DNA of 64,000 nucleotides from Warburgia ugandensis. Lineage: Eukaryota; Streptophyta; Magnoliopsida; Canellales; Canellaceae. The notes under the pieces are model-generated. The model made no database searches. It was not told the origin of the DNA and worked only from the letters and a program-made list of their open reading frames with translations. Shown here one piece after another: positions 24,201 to 35,799 of this stretch. Made by a program: the position numbers and the translations under genes. Positions within the stretch are counted from its first letter, which is position 1. Each line of letters begins with the position of its first letter. Location: positions 38,883,217 to 38,947,216 of the forward strand of contig CP141139.1 in the NCBI GenBank assembly GCA_035236585.1, in the 5' to 3' direction.

Positions 24201-27200
24201 AAAGTGTCAGGACTCCTCTTTCCTTGGTTGCACTAATATTGAATTCTTGAGGATCATTAGAAGAGATTTGTCAATTTGTGGCAAGTTAAGATATAAAGGA
24301 TGAAAAGCTTGGTGGTAATTTACTATATTTTGGGTTGAAGAGAAGTGTACAAACTCATATTGACACAACAATTGGACCATATAGCAGAATTCAGGGTTGA
24401 ATTTGAAGGACCTTTATTTACTTTTTGTAGTTGCTTTCTTTTTGTTACTTATTTAACAATTCCTTGTAATTTGACCTATTAATGAAATAGCCATTTTTCA
24501 TTTTCTTAGTTAATTTGTTCCTTTCCTTTTCTAGTTAGTGTAGTTTTAGAAAGTTACTTCAATGTTGTAACACCTTGGGTTTTTATAACAAATTTTTTTA
24601 TTATAGTAATAATAATTATAATAATAGTCGAGATCCTAAATCAAAGGATTCTATTAATTATTTGATTGGAACATTTACTGAAAAACCTCTGGGTGTTATC
24701 TCCTTTTTCTAAAAACATCAAGACCATGATTAAAAGATAAATATAAGTATGCAACAATAAATTTAAGACAATACTAGTATCAAATCCAATTTCAAAATCA
24801 ACGGTGCCTTTATTTTTAAAACAATAATATTCAAAAACATAATAATGTGGCCCAAGGTCTATCCATCATAATAATCCACCATACTTAAAGACAAGTCCAT
24901 AATATATATTTGTTATAATCAAATCTATCTAATGAAGGTATACAATCCATAAAATAGGTTCAAACAGTATCCATCTAACCACTCACATCGAGCTATCTAT
25001 CAGTCAAATCAAGTGGTCCCCACTGCTATCACTGTCCTTCCATGGCCTTGCCTTTCCTGCTGTCATGCTTGGTATCTGAGGCATTGCAAAACAAAACAAT
25101 GCTTCAACAACCTATTGCTTGTGTAGGTACATAGACATTTAATGTAATAACAAGGAAAACAAAATTGAATAACAATGTTGATATAATGTGTAGGTCAATT
25201 ATCTATGAAAATATAAGTATTATAAGCAATGTCAATATAGTCTTAAGACATTATATGTAATGAAACATGCATCTCATGGATTTAAAACATGATGATCTCA
25301 TGGATGTAAAATAGATATGATCCAATGTAAATGAGCATGCAATAATAAACAGGGCACCCCAAGGGACATGGGTCCCATACACTCGTATAATAGATCATGA
25401 GTACTCATATCAATCCTCTAAGTGTCGTCACACTCAGGCATATCATAACATCTCCATGCTCATCATGCAAGCATATAGAACAAGAGTGTGGATCATCATG
25501 CCTCAGTGGAAATCCCTCTAAGTTCTCAACCACTGCTGCTCCCTGTCAACACCATAACGGGAGACTCAACGTCCGTCCCCATGGAAAGGCCTAGACCTAT
25601 AGTGTGAACTATCCATGTTACCAAACCCCTACCGAAAGCCATCTGTGGGCAGGTGTCTATCACATTACAATTTCAGAGGGTGGGTGGCTAGCCCTACTCC
25701 CTCCTAGCATGACATCCACCCGGTGAGAACACCTGTCATAAATCACAGCACACGAAAATTGCATATCTCAAAAAATCAGGTGCACTCATGGCTCACAATC
25801 CCCAAGGCACACCCCTCATCCCAAGGTTAACCTCTCAAGGGACTAGCTACCAAGCCTCCACCATCAATGTTATGAAAACCAATCAATCTCAGTGATGCAA
25901 TAAGGAAAGATAATTACTAATCATACATAAGATATGTGGTATCAATCTCATAAAACAATTGATCATGAAAACCTATTCAATATACTATCAAAATCTAATA
26001 TTGATCATAGCATAAAACGTTGAAGCTCACAAAATCTCAGAATACATAAACGAATGACAATCAATCACAGTTAACCATGAATGCTATGATAATGCAAAGT
26101 TTTAGAAATCAAAACATAACATTAAATGTTGTCACCTACCTCAATGAGAGATAACCCAAATCAAGCATGTAATCCTCTTAGTTGCACGCTCTGATGTACC
26201 TATCACTATCACGGTACAATTTTATGTTATTTATTTTATCTCAATTGAATCTATACATATTCAACTGTTAGGTCGTTCTCTAAGATCTCTATTTATGATT
26301 TAGACTTTAATCACAATGTCGCTTGTTATTAATTAGTCCTATCTCATGTTCATCTACTCATTTTTGTGTGTATCTAAAGTTTACACTTTGATCTGACGGA
26401 TAGGTCATCCCTAGATCAACAATTTTCTAATATCTGGGTTAGATCATTGGTTTAGATCAATTACTAAAGTAATTACACCTAATCTAATCCTTAGGACCCT
26501 CAATTAGTATCATATATTATCTAGTTGGTCAAGTCCTGAGGCCTGATCACCCTTTGATCGGTCATATTTAAGTGATTTGGTAATATTTTATGAATTTGAT
26601 CTAACTAGATGTGATTAGATCAATATTCTAATACTAAAATCATGTATCCATCATCGACACGGTTCCAACGGACCTTTTAGATTGAAGATCAGGCTTCTGT
26701 AGTCTCTAGAATCTTAGAAAAACCATTTCAAATAAAAAATCAAATCAAAAACCCAATTTTACACCAGTTTGCATCAACAGAAAGGCATTTACACTGGTTT
26801 ACACAGGCAAAAAAAAGGGTTTTATGCTAGCTTACACTGGTGGAAAAGAGGTTACACCAATGTAACCAGCATCCCAAAGTGCACAGACACTAAAACGCAT
26901 GGTGTGTTCTGGTCGTCCGGGACAATGCGCGTGAGCGCTCCCGCGCGCGAGTATAATGGGGCTCCCACGTGCTCCGTTTGCCCCTATGCGTCTTAGTGGA
27001 TGTCTTGGGTGCACCGTCCATATCAGAGATGATGAACCCGAGTCATCTACCTTCTTTTGGCTTGATCAGAGGCTCAAATGCTCCAATTTTTTTTTATCTA
27101 TTTTTATTGTTCCTAGGGTTTTTGGGTCCAAAGATCACAATGAACGTCTTAGATCTACCATCTGAGGTGTCTTTAATGTGGGTCTAACCATGCTCCACGA

Positions 27201-28115
27201 TTTTGACTTCCTAGGCCATCTAACAGCCGTGCAACCCAGATCCATCCCAGATCTAAGAGGGAAAAGTTGGAAAATGATGTGAAAAATAAGTTAGAGTGTG
27301 TGGCTTACCTGATTAGGGCCGGAGAGTGGAGATCAAGGTCCTCCTGTGCATGCAAAGTTCCTTTTGTTTTAGCAGCGTGCAAAGGAAAAAGAGGGGGTTT
27401 TTCTCTAGTTGTTTTGCATGGGAATGGAAGGGAAAATTAGTTTTTGTAGGGTTAGATCTGATCTCCTTGCATGGAAAGGCAGATCACCGCCTTCCTCCAT
27501 TAGAGCTAGAATGGGAATGGAAAGGGGTGTCACTATCAAAATGGTCCCTCCTAATTCATGTCCCTAACAATTTACCCCTATAACTTAAAATGGTCATATC
27601 TCACTCATCTGAACTCCCTTTTCGACGTTCTTTATACCATTCAATTCCTATTGATGTGCACTTTCTATTTTTAGTGGTTTCAAAACCAAATTCCATGCAT
27701 AAAATTTTTAATTTAATTTATTATTTTTTTACTAATTTGGGATTAAAATTTGAGGATATTACAAATGTGTAGTTAGTTGGAGTTTTAGATAGTTTCCTTA
27801 GTTGCAATTTAAAAAGTTTCATTTTCTAGTTGGTTGTAATTTTAAATAGTTTCATAGTTTATTTCCTTATTAATTTAGATAGTTTCTTTATTTCCTTAAT
27901 TACTTGCTTTCTAATTTAAGATTTACTTTTTAGTTACTTAGTTGTTTATTGTTAAATATAAATGTCCTTTCCTTGAATGCTTGGCTAGGTTGAAGCAAGA
28001 TGACCTAAATATTAATTAATACCATTTATCAAAGAGTCTTCGTGGGATCAAATGTATTTGTTGAATCTATACTCTAATAAAGCCATGCAGTTGTGGTATT
28101 ATTTAAGACACATCA
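21232..28115 (+). repeat. 3' LTR of the Tat-like element, split by a solo-LTR-like insertion
   Basis: The LTR starts TGATGGG at 21232, right after the purine-rich tract, and ends ACACATCA at 28115. Without the 3203-bp insertion and its duplication it is about 3.68 kb. It aligns with the 5' LTR from the start through the pyrimidine-rich block (22010-22390), the TAGAAACTTGTTAG block and the TTGGGGGGTAAGGATAC block (23893). It lacks the poly-T tract and the CACTA element found in the 5' LTR. Frames inside (22011-22223, 23528-23716) are LTR text, not genes. Confidence 0.85.
24566..27763 (-). mobile_element. Solo-LTR-like insertion with 5-bp target duplication
   Basis: The insertion starts TGTAACACC and ends GATATTACA (TG...CA ends with a TGTAA inverted match) and is flanked by AATGT at 24561-24565 and 27764-27768. 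The 5' LTR of the host has a single AATGTGTAGTTAG here, so the borders are exact. At 3198 bp with no coding core, it fits a solo LTR. The minus-strand start (TGTAATATCC) and general layout look like Del/Tekay-type chromovirus LTRs, so I place it on the minus strand. Part of it (25630-25740, read on the minus strand) matches 38450-38545 of the plus-strand block at 35.8-39.6 kb. The GC-richer part at 26890-27530 holds short frames without recognisable proteins. Confidence 0.8.
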
Positions 28116-28890
28116 AAGATTTTTTAATATGATTTGCTTCTGATTCAATGTGTGGAATAGAGTGGGAGAACCCTTATGTATAGTTTAAGGCACCTAATTA
28201 GTTATTTTGGGTAGCTAATGAAGCTGAGACACCAAATTTGTAGCTGTAATAACTGTGGCACCAATCCAAAGTGCACTGTAACTAATCAGTGCTAGTAGAC
28301 ATACAAAGTGGTAATAGTCAGGGGCATAATAGTAAAATCATCTAGTACAGTTATACAACTGTTTCCATGGGGAAAGGTTCTAGACGATCTAATTTATTGT
28401 GTTTCATTGTGGGTTGTGACGAGACTGTTCGGTGCCATGTTTGTTATTGAAACAATATGGTACCATTTGAGGAACTTGTTTAGTAGCATTCATCTAGTAT
28501 GAACTAGAAGCATGCAAAGAATGTCTCGTGCACTAGTGCCAGGCTCCTTAAAGCAAGACGAGATAGTATAGTGTCACTAATGTCTTATCCTTGTCATAAG
28601 ACAATTGGACAATGTTCAACATCATTGGTGTCAAACTCCTTGAGGCATATTAAGAGCATCTGATGCCATTTGCTACCAAACTCCTTTGTGAGGCAATTTG
28701 AGAGTATTCGATGTCATCATGAAGCAAATAATGGTGATTAATGCCACCTTCCACTCTTGAGAGCATCCTACACCATTATAATACAAGACATGATGTTTGG
28801 CCTATGTTGCTGTGTTTGGGTTCACCTTCTAAACCAAACTTAGTCGACTAGTGCCAATTTGTACCTTTGTAAGCCTATTTCCAATAGCCA
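28116..28890. other. Non-coding stretch with diverged short tandem repeats
   Basis: No gene is seen. Between about 28530 and 28740 three or four degraded units of roughly 50-60 bp recur, each with a phrase like CCAAACTCCTTGAGGCA followed by GAGCATCTGATGCCAT. Confidence 0.5.
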
Positions 28891-28899
28891 ATGCATTTA

Positions 28900-29760
28900 G
28901 CTTGTTCTTAATGAAGAATAACTTTAAAAAAAGAAGTTTTGAGTGAGAGCTAGGACTGATCAAATCTTGGCACTATCCATCTTTCACAAGTTTCTCAAAC
29001 TCCATGATAAAAAACCAAGAACTTCAGAATCTAAATGGAAAAGGTCCCCAATCTTTTAGGTTTTGAATCAAGAACAATGGGTAAGAGGGATGATTGTAGA
29101 TCAGTTCTTGATTAATTAGGGCAAACCTAGATACCCATTCGTGTATCTTACTTCCAATAGAAGGTATAGAAGGTAACTAATTATCTAACCACCACTGGAA
29201 GTTCCTTGAGCTCTATTTCTTCCACTAACATGGGAAAATCCTTCATTTTCCACTGAAATACATAGTTGATGATCCCTTCAAATTAAGGGACACATACAAC
29301 ATTAAAATCACTGCTAGGGCAAACATGATGCTCTTAATTTGCTACTTTGGGTGCCAACTCTTTCCACGTCTCCACTCTCATTGTATTATCATTAGATTCG
29401 TATACATTGATACCGTAAAATATAAAACCATCAACCTTGGAAAAATTTGGTCTCCAAAGACCATGTCCCAATTAGAAATTCCTAAACAATAAATATTGAA
29501 AATTTACACACAATGATAAGTCAACTTGATTATTCAAAAGTTTTTCTTTGGTTGCCCACCCAAACCTATCAGTGATTCCCAGTGAAGGACACAAGCCTTC
29601 ATTGCTTGCAAGAATTTCATTTCTTGAAAAAGGATCACATTCAGTTTCACCTCAAAGACAGACTAGTTCAAGGAAGCTCACTTCAGAGAGTAATTAGTGC
29701 CCTTCAAATTCCATGAGATCTAGTTAATGACAAAATATTGTTACAAGGGGAATTTTGTGA
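28900..29760 (-). pseudogene. L1-type LINE endonuclease fragment, heavily decayed
   Basis: Read on the minus strand, the region gives, in shifting frames, the main blocks of a plant L1 endonuclease. The opening LISWN-like segment is near 29750 and VILFQEMKFLQAMKA (catalytic QE) near 29635. The late part, WGPFPFRF followed by MEFEKLVKDG, is at about 29070-28960, where plant L1 proteins have the GPxPFRFxxxW motif. Many stops interrupt it. No RT follows on the left. Upstream on the same strand, other elements occupy 30.36-33.2 kb, so this L1 may have been split by them. Confidence 0.6.
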
Positions 29761-30362
29761 ATAGGTTTGGAAACTTAGGGCTCTAATTGCTTGAAACATG
29801 GGACCTTGATTCTAAATGAGGCAAAGAAATGCCTGGCTTCTTTTTCCCTACCTTCAAATGATATACCTAGAATGTTGCACAACTCTTGGATTGCCTTTTC
29901 CTTCACTTGAACATGGACAATCGTACCATACATCTGAGAGCATCCCCTAAGGATGTCTTGGGATAATGGGAGGAATAAGGATAGTTTTTAAATCCCTCAA
30001 ATCTTTACAGAACAGTGTTGTTGCTGTTATTATGATAAATCTCCATATATGTAAATAATATAGAGGGTAGCTTTGTAATTACTAACCTATTAACTTAATG
30101 TGAAACCATCTCACGAGTGTATGAGTTTTTAATCATTTCATTGTATGAAAGATTTAAGATTTTGATCTTTCTAGTTGTCAACCCTCCCTCTTCTCTTCTT
30201 TACGTTCACTTCATCCACAGCCACCCCTACTCCTTCCTCAACCGTTGGTTGATCTTACTTCTAATGTTGGTTATCTTCTTCCTTTTTCCATGGGAAACAC
30301 AATGCATTACCCATCTCTGAAACTTGCTTCAAATTGCCTACTTTAGAAAACTCAGTTTGTGG
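29761..30362. other. Non-coding stretch, no recognisable content
   Basis: AT-rich sequence between the L1 fragment and the second RTE LINE. The frame at 30117-30320 has no recognisable motif. It may be decayed L1 sequence. Confidence 0.4.
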
Positions 30363-31920
30363 TTATCCTAATCATCATCATCGTCGTTATTAAGACCTTA
30401 TCCGAATTAGGGGTTGGCCACATGAATCTTATTCCTCTATCCCCCTCTATTAAGTATCATGGTTCCATTTAATCCCAAAGTTTTTAAATCTTTTCTTACC
30501 ACTTCTATCCACATTCTTTTAGGCCTTCCCCTTGCCCTTTTAGAACCTTCGACTTACATTGTCTCACTCTTTCTAACAGGCGCCATTTTTTGTCTCTGAT
30601 GGACATGTCCAAACCATCTAATTCTAATCTCCCTCATCTTCTTACCTATTCGTGCTTCCTCCCAAGTTTTCTCTTGGTTTCATTTCTAATTCTATCCTTT
30701 CTTATTTTGTCACTCATCCATCTCAACATCTTCATTTCAGCAACATTCATCCTATATACATGATGTTCCTTAACTACCCAACACTCTAATTCATAGAGCA
30801 TCACTAGCCTTATAGGCATCCTATAGAATTTTCTTTTTAGTTTGAGTGGTACTTGCCGATCACACAAAACTCCAGAGACACATCTCCATTTATTCAAACC
30901 CGCTTGGATTCTCTTAGTAACCTCCCTCTCAATCTCTCTACTCTTATGAGTCATTGATCTTACGTACTAAATGTGGTCTTTTAGGGGCACTTCTTGGTTA
31001 TTAATCTTTACTAGTACTGTACTCCTACTCTTCTCCTTGCTAAAATTGCATTTCATATACTCTGTCTTAGTTGTGCTAATTTTAAATCCTTTGGATTCTA
31101 ATGCTTCCCTCCACACCTCTAGCTTTGTATTTACACCCTCCCTTGTCTCATTAATTAAAACTATATCATCTGCAAATAACATACACAATGGAATCTCCTC
31201 GTGTACATGTTTTTTAACTCATCCATAACCAATGAGAAAAGGTACGAGCTCAATGTCGATTCTTAGTGCAATCCTATAGTGGTAAGAAAATCATTGGTCT
31301 CTGCACTAATGGTCTTAACATTTGTTACTGCTCATTCATACATATTTTTAATTATTATGTCTATATATCCCCATGAAACCCCTTTTTTCTCTCCCATATG
31401 AACCCTATCATAAGCTTTTTCTAAGTTAAGAAAGACCATGTGGAGGTCCTTTCTCCTATCCCTATATTTTTCTATCACTTATCTAAGTAGGAAAATAGCT
31501 TTCATGATAGACCTTCCTAGCATGAACCAAACTGGTTCTTCGATATACTCCTTTCATGTCTTAGCCTTTTCTCATTCACTCTTCCTCAATTTCTCTAGCA
31601 CGTTCTATATTTTACAATCTTGTTAAACAACTTTGTCAACTGTTCCAGTATCTCCTATATGCTTCTAAACCTTTATTGGTATACCATTAGGCCCTAGGGC
31701 CTTTACTAATTTTATCTTTTTCAAAGCCGCATTTACTTCAAGTATTCTAATCTTATGGTTGTATTTATAATGTCCAATGTTGTTTAGGTTTACAGTACTT
31801 CAAATCTCTATATTCTCAAGGCAATTGTCATTTAGACAATTTTTTTATCTCATCGTCTTTGACTAGTACCCTTTGGTCATCACTTATAATGTACTTAATG
31901 TGATCTATCCTAATCTCTTA
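30363..31920 (-). mobile_element. RTE-clade LINE, 3' half, decayed
   Basis: Second copy of the LINE family at 1-2010, also on the minus strand. It covers the RT start (GIPIKV near 31680), QFGFM and KDLHMVFLNLEKAYDRVH near 31535-31390, and the catalytic MCMLFADDIVLI (FADD at 31165-31176). Then come the C-terminal domain at 30646-30954 (ELECWVVKEHHVYRMNVAEM, MLRWM) and the final segment near 30600 (WFGHVHQR). The 3' end carries a short GATGATGATGAT tail at about 30370-30385, the simple-repeat tail expected of RTE elements. Stops and shifts make it dead. Its 5' end is lost near 31920, where a copia fragment begins, so it is 5'-truncated. Confidence 0.85.
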
Positions 31921-31944
31921 TCAAATGTTAGGACTTGTTGATGC

Positions 31945-32735
31945 CATTTCTATTACTACCATCTAAGGTGAGGGAGGTACAAGTTTGGTTGTCCCTAACG
32001 CTGCCTATTCTTTATGGAAGCATTGTGATCAACTTCTATTAAGTTGGATCAGCATCACTTTTCGAGGAAGTTCTATTTCACTATGTCGGAGTTAACACAT
32101 CACCTAATGCTTGGATCGATCTAAAACGTGCATTTGTTGCTCCTAATCACACCAGAATGTTGCAATCCATATGCAACTTCAAAATCTTCGGAAAGGTGTT
32201 CTTTCAATCCTACATTCCTACAACGTGTAGAATTCTTTGCTGATGAATTAGCATCTGTTGGTCGTCCTGTCTCGCTTGAAGAATTTAATGTTAACATCTT
32301 TCGCAATGTCACCCTGCTGGTATTCTCTTTCCTGGACTGCAAAGCCTTTTGAGTTAGTCATGAAACAAGGTTTCAAGAAGTAGGGGTAGATCTCACAACC
32401 ATCGTGGCCATGGTCGTGGCCGACGATCTGATGGTTCACGCTCTTCCAAAAGCAGTATCACTTGTCAAATATGTCACCGCCTTTATCATACGCCGCCGCA
32501 TGCTACAAAACGTTAAGATGAGGACCAACCTTCAAACAATGAGGTTGATGCCAACTATGTTGTAGCTAGTAATGTTGGACCGTCTAGATTAGGTGAATGG
32601 TACCTAAACACAGGAGCTGCTCATCATGTTATGAATAATCTAGCAAATTTAATGCTGGCAGATGAGTAAAATGGTTCCGATTCTCTTAATAATTTACTGC
32701 TCGTTCCTAACAATCTCACAAGTGTGTGAAATTTT
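31945..32735 (+). pseudogene. Ty1/copia gag-protease fragment, decayed
   Basis: Plus-strand frames give the copia Gag core: AAYSLWKHCDQLLLSWISI near 31995, FHYVGVNTSPNAWIDLKRAF near 32080-32135 and FADELASVGRPVSLEEFNV at 32238-32294. A basic RGRSHNHRGHGRGRRS segment follows near 32380-32430, then a zinc knuckle CQICHRLYHTPPH whose last Cys is now His. The protease starts WYLNTGAAHHVM near 32600, where the active-site Asp of DTGA is Asn. Homology ends near 32735 after an internal deletion. No integrase, RT or LTRs accompany it. Confidence 0.75.
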
Positions 32736-35700
32736 CAATTATTTCATTTGGTTGGAGAGTTACAAGTACTCCTCTGTTTATAACTTGAGGAAGAGGACGA
32801 TCCCTTGCGGCAACCCCTTCTATTGTCTATTGACCTGGAAGGAATTTGACGCCCCGTCAGCTTCGTTGCTTGTTGGTCTAGGGCCCACTTCCCCTTCTCC
32901 TTTCCTTAACACAGCCTTTGAGCTGGTTTCCCTCTGAGACGGGTTGGGGTGATAGAATCTGATTTGAAATTCAAATTTGAATATCCAGGCTTGATTTGGT
33001 CTGTATTTGGGCTCAAAGAAACAGACTTTTCAGCCTATCATCCAGAATTGGGCCTTCATCTTAAACGTCCAGATTTTCCTTTACTAGTTCGTTTGATGGT
33101 GAGATGGAAAACGCAAAAAATCTCCCATGACTCAAGCCAACTTGTCGAAGCTTCGACCAAACTTCTTCCTTTTTTACAACCATACACAAATCTAGGGATT
33201 TCGGCGGTCTTCTTTTTTATATGATCAGCATCTAAATTGTACCAATACTTTCTTCATGCCCGAGAGAGTCATTGGATCCTAGAAAATAACTAAATTTGTT
33301 ACAATTTGTGTAAATATTGAGGAATTCCAATCATCCAAGTGTTCTTTTGACGTTAACCCAATACACTTCCACACATCTAGTGGAATCCAGCGTGCATATT
33401 TTTGGTTCCAGAAAGGTTCTGACCCGAGTGTTGCAGCCCCTATCTAGGATACTATCTATGTTTCCTTAGATTGAAACACCACAAAAATATCTTTGTTTGT
33501 TGCCTGTTTGACCAACACTTGTTCATCAATATCACAAGACACTGTTACCTACTCAGCAAGTATCAAGTGCTTAGATTAAAGTTATAAACCACCCCCACCA
33601 ATAACTTCTCTAGGATCTCCATTTTTCTCTCCACCATCTCATTTAGCAGATGTAATGATCAGCATCATAGATTCTCTGATTTTGCAAGGTTTTAAGGTTT
33701 TGGATTTGAGGACATCTACGCTTAAATGTCCCAAATTGTTTCTAGTATTAAAAGCCCTCACCATTCCCTTCCTAAATTTAGATTGAGCAACTTGACATTG
33801 CTCTTAAATGTCACTAGATTCGAAAGAAACCTCATTCTGGCGTGTAGGATGTCTCTTCAAACCCTTTAACCAAACCCCCCCATAGATCTCCTTATCTAAA
33901 GAACAAAATTGGTCACTATGCTAATCATGATCTTTTCATCCTTTTCTCTTTAATTACAAGCTATGTATCTCTTGGGGTAAAGAAGAAACTCCAAATAACC
34001 AAAGTTGAAAAACCACGAGTCCTTGAATGAGAAGGGTTTCCAAATTGCTAAGAATTAGTTAGAGTCTATAGGACGTCACTGGTAGCTAGAGACTATTTAG
34101 GGGGCAAGTTGTCAGGGTGAGATCAAGAGAACCATAGGTAACTCCGGTTAATCGGAAGTTGCCTTTCTACTCCTCTAGCCACTACGTGTAATGGGAACCC
34201 ACCCTATGGATCCTCTTCAAATAAGATAGTGTTATCTAGTCTCTTATGCTATTGAGATGTAAGTTTCTCTTTGAAACTCTAAATTTGCAATTCATTTATT
34301 AGTTCTTTGTAGAGATTTGGGAACTAAATGTGGTTATTTCTTTGGAAGATTTAAAACATATGCTAAGATAAATAAAGAGTTAAAGTAGATAGTATTTAGG
34401 AATGAATTTTAACAACATTCAAGGACAAAATTTTGACAGATTTTATATTTCTTCGATACATTCATTATTGGAGAGAGTGTAGATCAATTTTGCTATAAGA
34501 TTGAATCTAGCTAAGTTGAATCCTACATATACAACTACTAAAAATACATTGCATTGAATGCTTTGACTGTTTTTCAAGAAGTGTTGTGCATGCCTCTAAA
34601 CTAGGTACAATGATTCATTTAAGTGTAAAGATTGTGTACAATATGTTTCTAACAAAACATTATGACATGATAAAGGAATACTAAACATCTAACCAATCAT
34701 CATTCCCTTTTCCTTTATCATTTTGTTTTGGTATACCCAAATATGCACTCCCACAACCTTGATGTCATGCCCTGTAACAAGGAGGTGCCTTTTTTTTGTC
34801 CTACCAGTAATCCATATAGTTGGGGTTTAATCATCATCTTGTACACTTGTTTATTTCACTATAAGCTTTAAAATATGAACTAAGCTCCTATGGGCCAACA
34901 TAATATGTTAGTCCTTGAACTTAAATATCAAGGGATTTTAAGGAGAACCAAAGAGAATTGAACCAAAAAGTTAGATTTTAGTCCTTTAATTAGAACCGTG
35001 TCATGTTCTAATTCTTCCCCAATGCAATCAAATTAAATCAAGTCTAGGTCCAATTTTATTTCAAAAAATTAGCTTGGAACCAAAAACTGAATCATTAGAC
35101 TATAATGTCCTTATTAATTTATATTTAATTTTAATTTGATTAAGGATAATTTAGTCTTTTTAACTCAATTTCTATAAGGCTAAATATGCACTAAACATAA
35201 ATTTTTTATAAGTTATTAAGGGTAAAATAGGTTTTCTAACCCAATTAGCCGAAGGGAGAACAAAATACATGATTTTCAAAACAAAACAAAAAAAGGCCCA
35301 AATAGAAAGCAACCCTCAATACCCTAAACAACAGTGCCTCTCCTTATTTTCTCCTCTTTGTATTCCCAGTCAATAGTGGCAAGAGCTGGTTCTTCCCGGT
35401 CATTCACTGAGGAGGAAGAAGAAACTACATGTTTCAGTTTGTTGAGGAAGAAGAAACCATAGCTAAAGCACTAAACTTTAACTTTGAATTGTCGTGTATT
35501 GTAATTGGTCTGTGACTGCATATGAATCATATTTAGTATTTTAATAATGATAGGAAAAAGGAATATGTTAAGTGAAAACACCTAAGAGGTATATAGGTTC
35601 TTGAAAAATTATCATAACGAAAGATATATTTTCTTTGGCAGGTGGTACTTTAAATGAGTTCACAAGAGCAACCTACATTTTTCATTATAAAAGTTGTTTA

Positions 35701-35790
35701 ATGACCAATTTCTTTAACTTAAAAGAAACATGTTAGATTTATATGAGCAAAAATTCATATTAGTAATTTACTTGAAAAAACTAATCCAAC
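32736..35790. other. Non-coding stretch, possibly decayed retroelement sequence
   Basis: No gene recognised. The frame at 32949-33224 (91 codons) has no motif I know. Around 33300-34200 the minus strand gives short coding-like pieces (for example VDVLKSKTLKP) that could be the ORF1 side of the L1 whose endonuclease lies at 28.9-29.7 kb, but I cannot support that firmly. The rest is AT-rich. Confidence 0.35.
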
Positions 35791-35799
35791 AATACTGAG

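Larger units (their letters stand above)
2025..28115 (+). mobile_element. Ty3/gypsy LTR retrotransposon, Tat/Athila type, with nested insertions
   Basis: One plus-strand element: 5' LTR, leader, decayed gag, protease, RT and RNase H, long 3' non-coding tract, purine-rich tract and 3' LTR. The two LTRs (about 3.4 and 3.7 kb without insertions) align along their whole length, for example 2052-5130 against 21282-24560 and 14061-14366 against 27790-28115. The protein motifs fit the Tat/Athila branch: LRLFPFSLKDKTKAWVNSL in gag, DLGSS in protease, GISPTFRMHQIHLE and FGLCNAPATF in RT. No integrase is seen, so the copy could not move by itself. Target duplications cannot be checked because a LINE occupies the left border. 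Confidence 0.85.

Noticed and set aside
26769..27772. Cluster of short frames in a GC-richer part (26956-27187, 27326-27583 and others)
   Set aside because: They fall within the solo-LTR-like insertion, overlap each other and show no known domain.
32949..33224. Plus-strand frame of 91 codons as a gene
   Set aside because: No recognisable domain, next to a dead copia fragment; chance cannot be excluded.
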